Positions 6,557-9,119 of a stretch of 9,119 nt of DNA are shown here, one piece after another. A program made the translations under genes and the position numbers. Source of the stretch: FEN-987 sp035524675 (GTDB lineage: Archaea > Thermoproteota > Bathyarchaeia > 40CM-2-53-6); the NCBI GenBank assembly GCA_035524675.1, contig DATKOK010000036.1, positions 1 through 9,119 of the forward strand, in the 5' to 3' direction. The notes under the pieces were generated by a model. The model saw only the letters and a list, made by a program, of their open reading frames with translations. It was not told the DNA's origin and did no database searches. Within the stretch, counting starts at the first letter, position 1; each line of letters opens with the position of its first letter.

Positions 6557-7312
6557 TTGAAAGACCTGAAGGCGATGTGGAAGAAAGGTCTTCCAACTTT
6601 CGGTCCCGTGCTTGGGCTCAACGCAAGTGGAATTTGCGAGATACTCGGCCACGCGGGCTTCGATTTTTGTTTAATAGACTTAGAGCATGGGGCGATAGAC
6701 CTTGAAACGGCTGAAAATATGGTCAGAGCCACAGAGATCGCTGGAATCGCCTCTATCATTCGAGTCGCTCATAACCGACCCGAACTGATCAGTCAAGCAT
6801 TAGACCTAGGCCCAACTGGAGTACACATACCTACCATATCTACCAGCGAGGAGGCGCAACAAGCCGTCTGGGCAAGCAAATTCGCACCCCTCGGTGAAAG
6901 AGGGGTCAACCCAGCCGTGCGTGCCGCAAGATACTCAGCAGATCAACCGATCTACTTCGACAAAGCCAACAAGGAAACAATCGTCGCTCTAGCAATCGAA
7001 GGCACAAAGGGCGTTGATAATATTTGCGACATATTGAGGATACGAGGCATTGATGCACTTTTCGTGGGCCCATACGACCTCTCACAATCAATGGGAATCG
7101 TGGGCCAAGTTACACACCCCAGGGTTGTTGAGAAGATTCATGAAATTATCGCCCTAGCCAAGCAGTCGGATGTCGCAGTTGGCATCTTCACGGACACACC
7201 ACAGGCTGCTAGAGAATGGGCTATGAAAGGGGTGCTTTACTGCTGCGTAGGTCTAGTTGCGAAAATGCTCCTCCAAGCATGCAGCGACTACATGAAACAG
7301 GTCCGAAGTTAG
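6557..7312 (+). CDS. HpcH/HpaI-family class II aldolase
   Basis: A 251-residue metal-dependent aldolase of the HpcH/HpaI family (TIM barrel), which reversibly splits 4-hydroxy-2-oxo acids into pyruvate and an aldehyde. The E. coli HpaI active-site set is matched: LIDLEHGAID places His44 as the catalytic base (HpaI His45), Arg69 in IIRV (HpaI Arg70), Glu148 in LAIEG as a metal ligand (Glu149) and Asp174 in VGPYDLSQSMG (171-180) as the second ligand (Asp175). ERGVNPAVRAARY (114-126) is the family's substrate-side loop. Length is normal. It begins with TTG, 27 bases after the SDR, so cotranscription is likely. Relatives include 4-hydroxy-2-oxoheptanedioate aldolase (pyruvate plus succinate semialdehyde) and sugar-acid aldolases such as 2-keto-3-deoxy-L-rhamnonate aldolase. 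The family is sure; the substrate is not. Confidence 0.92.
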   Translation: MKDLKAMWKKGLPTFGPVLGLNASGICEILGHAGFDFCLIDLEHGAIDLETAENMVRATEIAGIASIIRVAHNRPELISQALDLGPTGVHIPTISTSEEAQQAVWASKFAPLGERGVNPAVRAARYSADQPIYFDKANKETIVALAIEGTKGVDNICDILRIRGIDALFVGPYDLSQSMGIVGQVTHPRVVEKIHEIIALAKQSDVAVGIFTDTPQAAREWAMKGVLYCCVGLVAKMLLQACSDYMKQVRS

Positions 7313-7347
7313 ACTCGACTAGACCTCAGGATATACTAACAATAGTG

Positions 7348-7354
7348 CATATAC
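7348..7354 (+). promoter_or_regulatory. TATA-like box before the dehydratase gene
   Basis: CATATAC, with a second ATATAC at 7331-7336, lies in the 87-base gap after the aldolase. Transcription from the first would begin near 7377, about 23 bases before the GTG at 7400. The dehydratase may thus have its own promoter as well as read-through from the aldolase. Confidence 0.35.
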
Positions 7355-7399
7355 GCAATCGAGATAATTTCGAGCGTGAATCAGCAAGCTTAGCAATCC

Positions 7400-8866
7400 G
7401 TGGTGTTTTGGTTGAAGACTGCTGAGGAATATGTCGCAAGCTTGCGGAAGATGAGATGGCGAGCCTATTTCTTTGGGAAACGAATCGAGAGCCCTGCAGA
7501 CTTTGAAATCATCAAGCCATCGCAAAATTCAGTTGCTCTAACGTACCAATTAGCTCATGAAGCACGATACTCCGATCTCATGACCGCAACCTCACACTTA
7601 ACCGGCAACAGAATCAACCGTTTTACCCACATTCCCCAGAACCGCGAGGATCTAGTTAAGAAAGTGAAGATGCTACGATTACTCGGCCAGAAGACAGGGT
7701 CCTGCTTCCAGAGATGTGCCGGCCTCGACGCGCTCATAACAATGTCAAGCATCACCTACGACCTAGACAAGAAATACGACACAGAATACAGGGCCAACTA
7801 CAACAGATTCCTAGAATACGTCCAAAACGAGGATTTGGTATGCAATGCCGCGATGACTGACGTAAAAGGCGACAGAAGTCTGAAGCCGAGTCAGCAGGCT
7901 GACCCCGACCTATACTTGAGAATCGTAAAGAGAACTGAGGACGGAATAATCGTCCGCGGAGCTAAAGCCCACCAAACAGGCGCCCTAAACGCCCACGAAA
8001 TTGTGGTGATGCCAACCATAACAATGGATGAAAACGAAAGAGACTACGCAGTCTCATTCGCCATTCCAAGCGACAGCGAAGGACTGATACACGTCATTGG
8101 TCGACAGGCCAACGACACAAGAAAGCTAGAGGGAGGATCAATAGACGCAGGCAACCCAACCTATGGCGTATCAGGACACGAAGCCCTAGTGGTCTTTGAC
8201 AACGTCTTCGTCCCAGCGGATAGAGTATTCATGTGTGGAGAACACGAGTTCACAGGGACACTAATCGAACGTTTCACGTCATACCACAGGCAGAATTACG
8301 GAGGATGCAAAGTCGGCGTGGGAGACGTTCTCATAGGATCCGCCTCAACAATCGCCCAATACAACGGTGTAGAGAGAGCATCTCACACACGCGATAAGAT
8401 TACTGAAATGGTACATCTGAATGAAACGATGTACGCTTGCGGATTAGCCTGCTCCTACGAAGGCACCAAATTACCATCCGGAGACTACATCGTGAATCCG
8501 CTTCTCGCAAACGTTACGAAACAGAACGTGACCAGATTCCCGTTCGAGATGGCGAGACTCGCGACCGATATAGCAGGCGGAGCAGTCGGAACACTACCAT
8601 CTGAAAAGGATTTGATGAACCCAGAGACAGCCAAGTACCTGGAGAAGTACCTCAAAGCCAAGGCTGATGTCAGGACTGAAGACAGAGTACGAATTCTCCG
8701 GCTCATAGAGAACATGGTGCTTGGAGTCGGCCTGGTGGAAGCGTTACATGGCGCTGGTTCACCACAAGCTCAGAGGGTCATGATCCTAAGACAAGCGGAC
8801 CTTGAGGAAAAGAAGAAACTATCACAACAATTGGCCGGTGTCAAAACGACTGACAGTTCCGTGTGA
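7400..8866 (+). CDS. 4-hydroxybutyryl-CoA dehydratase (HpaB/flavoprotein family)
   Basis: A 488-residue FAD and [4Fe-4S] enzyme that dehydrates 4-hydroxybutyryl-CoA to crotonyl-CoA, known from 4-aminobutyrate fermenters and from the archaeal 3HP/4HB and dicarboxylate/4HB carbon-fixation cycles. The fold is shared with 4-hydroxyphenylacetate 3-monooxygenase (HpaB), but that enzyme lacks the cluster. Here all four ligands of the Clostridium aminobutyricum enzyme (Cys99, Cys103, His292, Cys299) are matched: Cys102 and Cys106 in GSCFQRCAG (100-108), His296 and Cys303 in YHRQNYGGCKVG (295-306). Catalytic Tyr296 and Glu257 correspond to Tyr300 and Glu261, and Lys304 follows the last Cys. The C-terminal HGAGSPQAQR (450-459) is also typical. 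Start is uncertain: GTG at 7400 or 7403, or TTG at 7412, which has GGTG six bases before it and gives the family-like MKTAEEY. It follows an SDR and an aldolase gene that could supply 4-hydroxybutyrate. A vinylacetyl-CoA isomerase side activity is known in the family. Confidence 0.92.
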   Translation: MVFWLKTAEEYVASLRKMRWRAYFFGKRIESPADFEIIKPSQNSVALTYQLAHEARYSDLMTATSHLTGNRINRFTHIPQNREDLVKKVKMLRLLGQKTGSCFQRCAGLDALITMSSITYDLDKKYDTEYRANYNRFLEYVQNEDLVCNAAMTDVKGDRSLKPSQQADPDLYLRIVKRTEDGIIVRGAKAHQTGALNAHEIVVMPTITMDENERDYAVSFAIPSDSEGLIHVIGRQANDTRKLEGGSIDAGNPTYGVSGHEALVVFDNVFVPADRVFMCGEHEFTGTLIERFTSYHRQNYGGCKVGVGDVLIGSASTIAQYNGVERASHTRDKITEMVHLNETMYACGLACSYEGTKLPSGDYIVNPLLANVTKQNVTRFPFEMARLATDIAGGAVGTLPSEKDLMNPETAKYLEKYLKAKADVRTEDRVRILRLIENMVLGVGLVEALHGAGSPQAQRVMILRQADLEEKKKLSQQLAGVKTTDSSV

Positions 8867-9084
8867 GAGACATCTCAGGAATCATCAGGGTTAGAGTGCA
8901 TCTTACCACGATCATACGTAGATGACATCTTCAATCTCCTTTTTGCTTCGGAAGGCCTGTCTTTCCGACTCTAAGGAGGACGATTTTCAGTCGTCAAAAC
9001 AATCGATGGAAAAAGATCACCGCCTTTAACTCGTTCCGTTAAGACGTAGAGATTGCATCTAGGCAACTTTGGAGAAATGTGAGA
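8867..9084 (+). other. Intergenic region with T-tract and two small hairpins
   Basis: No gene is seen in these 218 bases. A TTTTT tract at 8940-8944, about 75 bases after the dehydratase stop, is a plausible archaeal terminator. It is followed by TCGGAAGG/CTTTCCGA (8948-8955 with 8961-8968, loop of 5, one G-T pair) and GACGA/TCGTC (8979-8983 with 8991-8995, loop of 7). A CTTTAACT near 9024 with A-rich GAAAAAG before it could be a weak TATA/BRE for the next gene. Confidence 0.35.
9071..9074 (+). promoter_or_regulatory. Ribosome binding site for the gene at the window end
   Basis: GGAG lies 10 bases before the ATG at 9085, a slightly long but workable Shine-Dalgarno spacing. An ATG between them (9077) is followed at once by TGA and is not a start. 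Confidence 0.35.
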
Positions 9085-9119
9085 ATGGCGGAGTCCAAAT
9101 CTACTGCACGTAAGAAACC
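9085..9119 (+). CDS. Start of a lysine-rich protein, cut by the window end
   Basis: An ATG opens a frame that stays open for the remaining 11 codons, reading MAESKSTARKK, then a partial codon beginning CC (Pro). The start is hydrophilic and basic, as in many small archaeal nucleic-acid-binding or ribosome-associated proteins, but too little is present to name it. Support comes from the GGAG upstream and the separation from the dehydratase by a probable terminator. Confidence 0.4.
   Translation, partial: MAESKSTARKK

Noticed and set aside
7400..8866. Annotation as 4-hydroxyphenylacetate 3-monooxygenase (HpaB)
   Set aside because: The fold is shared, but the four cluster ligands and the YHRQNYGGCK segment match the dehydratase.
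1..9119. tRNA, rRNA, CRISPR arrays, insertion sequences or attachment sites
   Set aside because: Reading through, I found no cloverleaf-like sequence, no regularly spaced direct repeats, no transposase and no terminal inverted repeats with target duplications.

Overview
The window reads like a piece of an archaeal chromosome. Promoter regions carry TATA-like boxes with A-rich flanks rather than bacterial -10/-35 pairs. One gene (the YCII protein) has its TATA box centred about 26 bases before the start codon, as expected for a leaderless archaeal transcript. GTG and TTG starts are common, and base composition looks balanced by eye. The gene set (4-hydroxybutyryl-CoA dehydratase, an HpcH/HpaI aldolase, a DRE-TIM synthase, an APC permease) would suit a heterotrophic or mixotrophic member of the Thermoproteota such as a Nitrososphaeria- or Bathyarchaeia-like lineage. 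That placement is inference, because there is no rRNA or other marker gene here.

Layout: (1) positions 1-696, the C-terminal part of a calcineurin-like metallophosphoesterase cut by the window edge. (2) 847-2451 on the minus strand, an amino-acid/polyamine-type permease, diverging across a 304-base regulatory gap from (3) a class I/II aminotransferase at 2756-3946. (4) A convergent 104-base gap made up largely of two hairpins. (5) A minus-strand pair: a small YCII-domain protein (5297-5587) followed 13 bases later by a DRE-TIM carboligase-family protein (4051-5283). (6) A plus-strand run: an SDR oxidoreductase (5744-6529), an HpcH/HpaI aldolase (6557-7312) and a 4-hydroxybutyryl-CoA dehydratase (7400-8866). 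(7) A 218-base gap with small hairpins and a T-tract, then the first codons of a lysine-rich protein at 9085.

How the genes may work together: the permease and aminotransferase look like an uptake and transamination pair for amino acids. The most interesting part is the plus-strand run. The dehydratase keeps all four [4Fe-4S] ligands known from the clostridial enzyme, so it probably converts 4-hydroxybutyryl-CoA to crotonyl-CoA. HpaI-type aldolases can release succinate semialdehyde and pyruvate, and an SDR could reduce succinate semialdehyde to 4-hydroxybutyrate. The three genes could therefore form a short route from a 4-hydroxy-2-oxo acid to crotonyl-CoA, lacking only a CoA ligase or CoA transferase, which is not in the window. 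This is a hypothesis from gene order and family chemistry. The DRE-TIM protein has unusual substitutions in two conserved active-site motifs and may do a different reaction from its textbook relatives.
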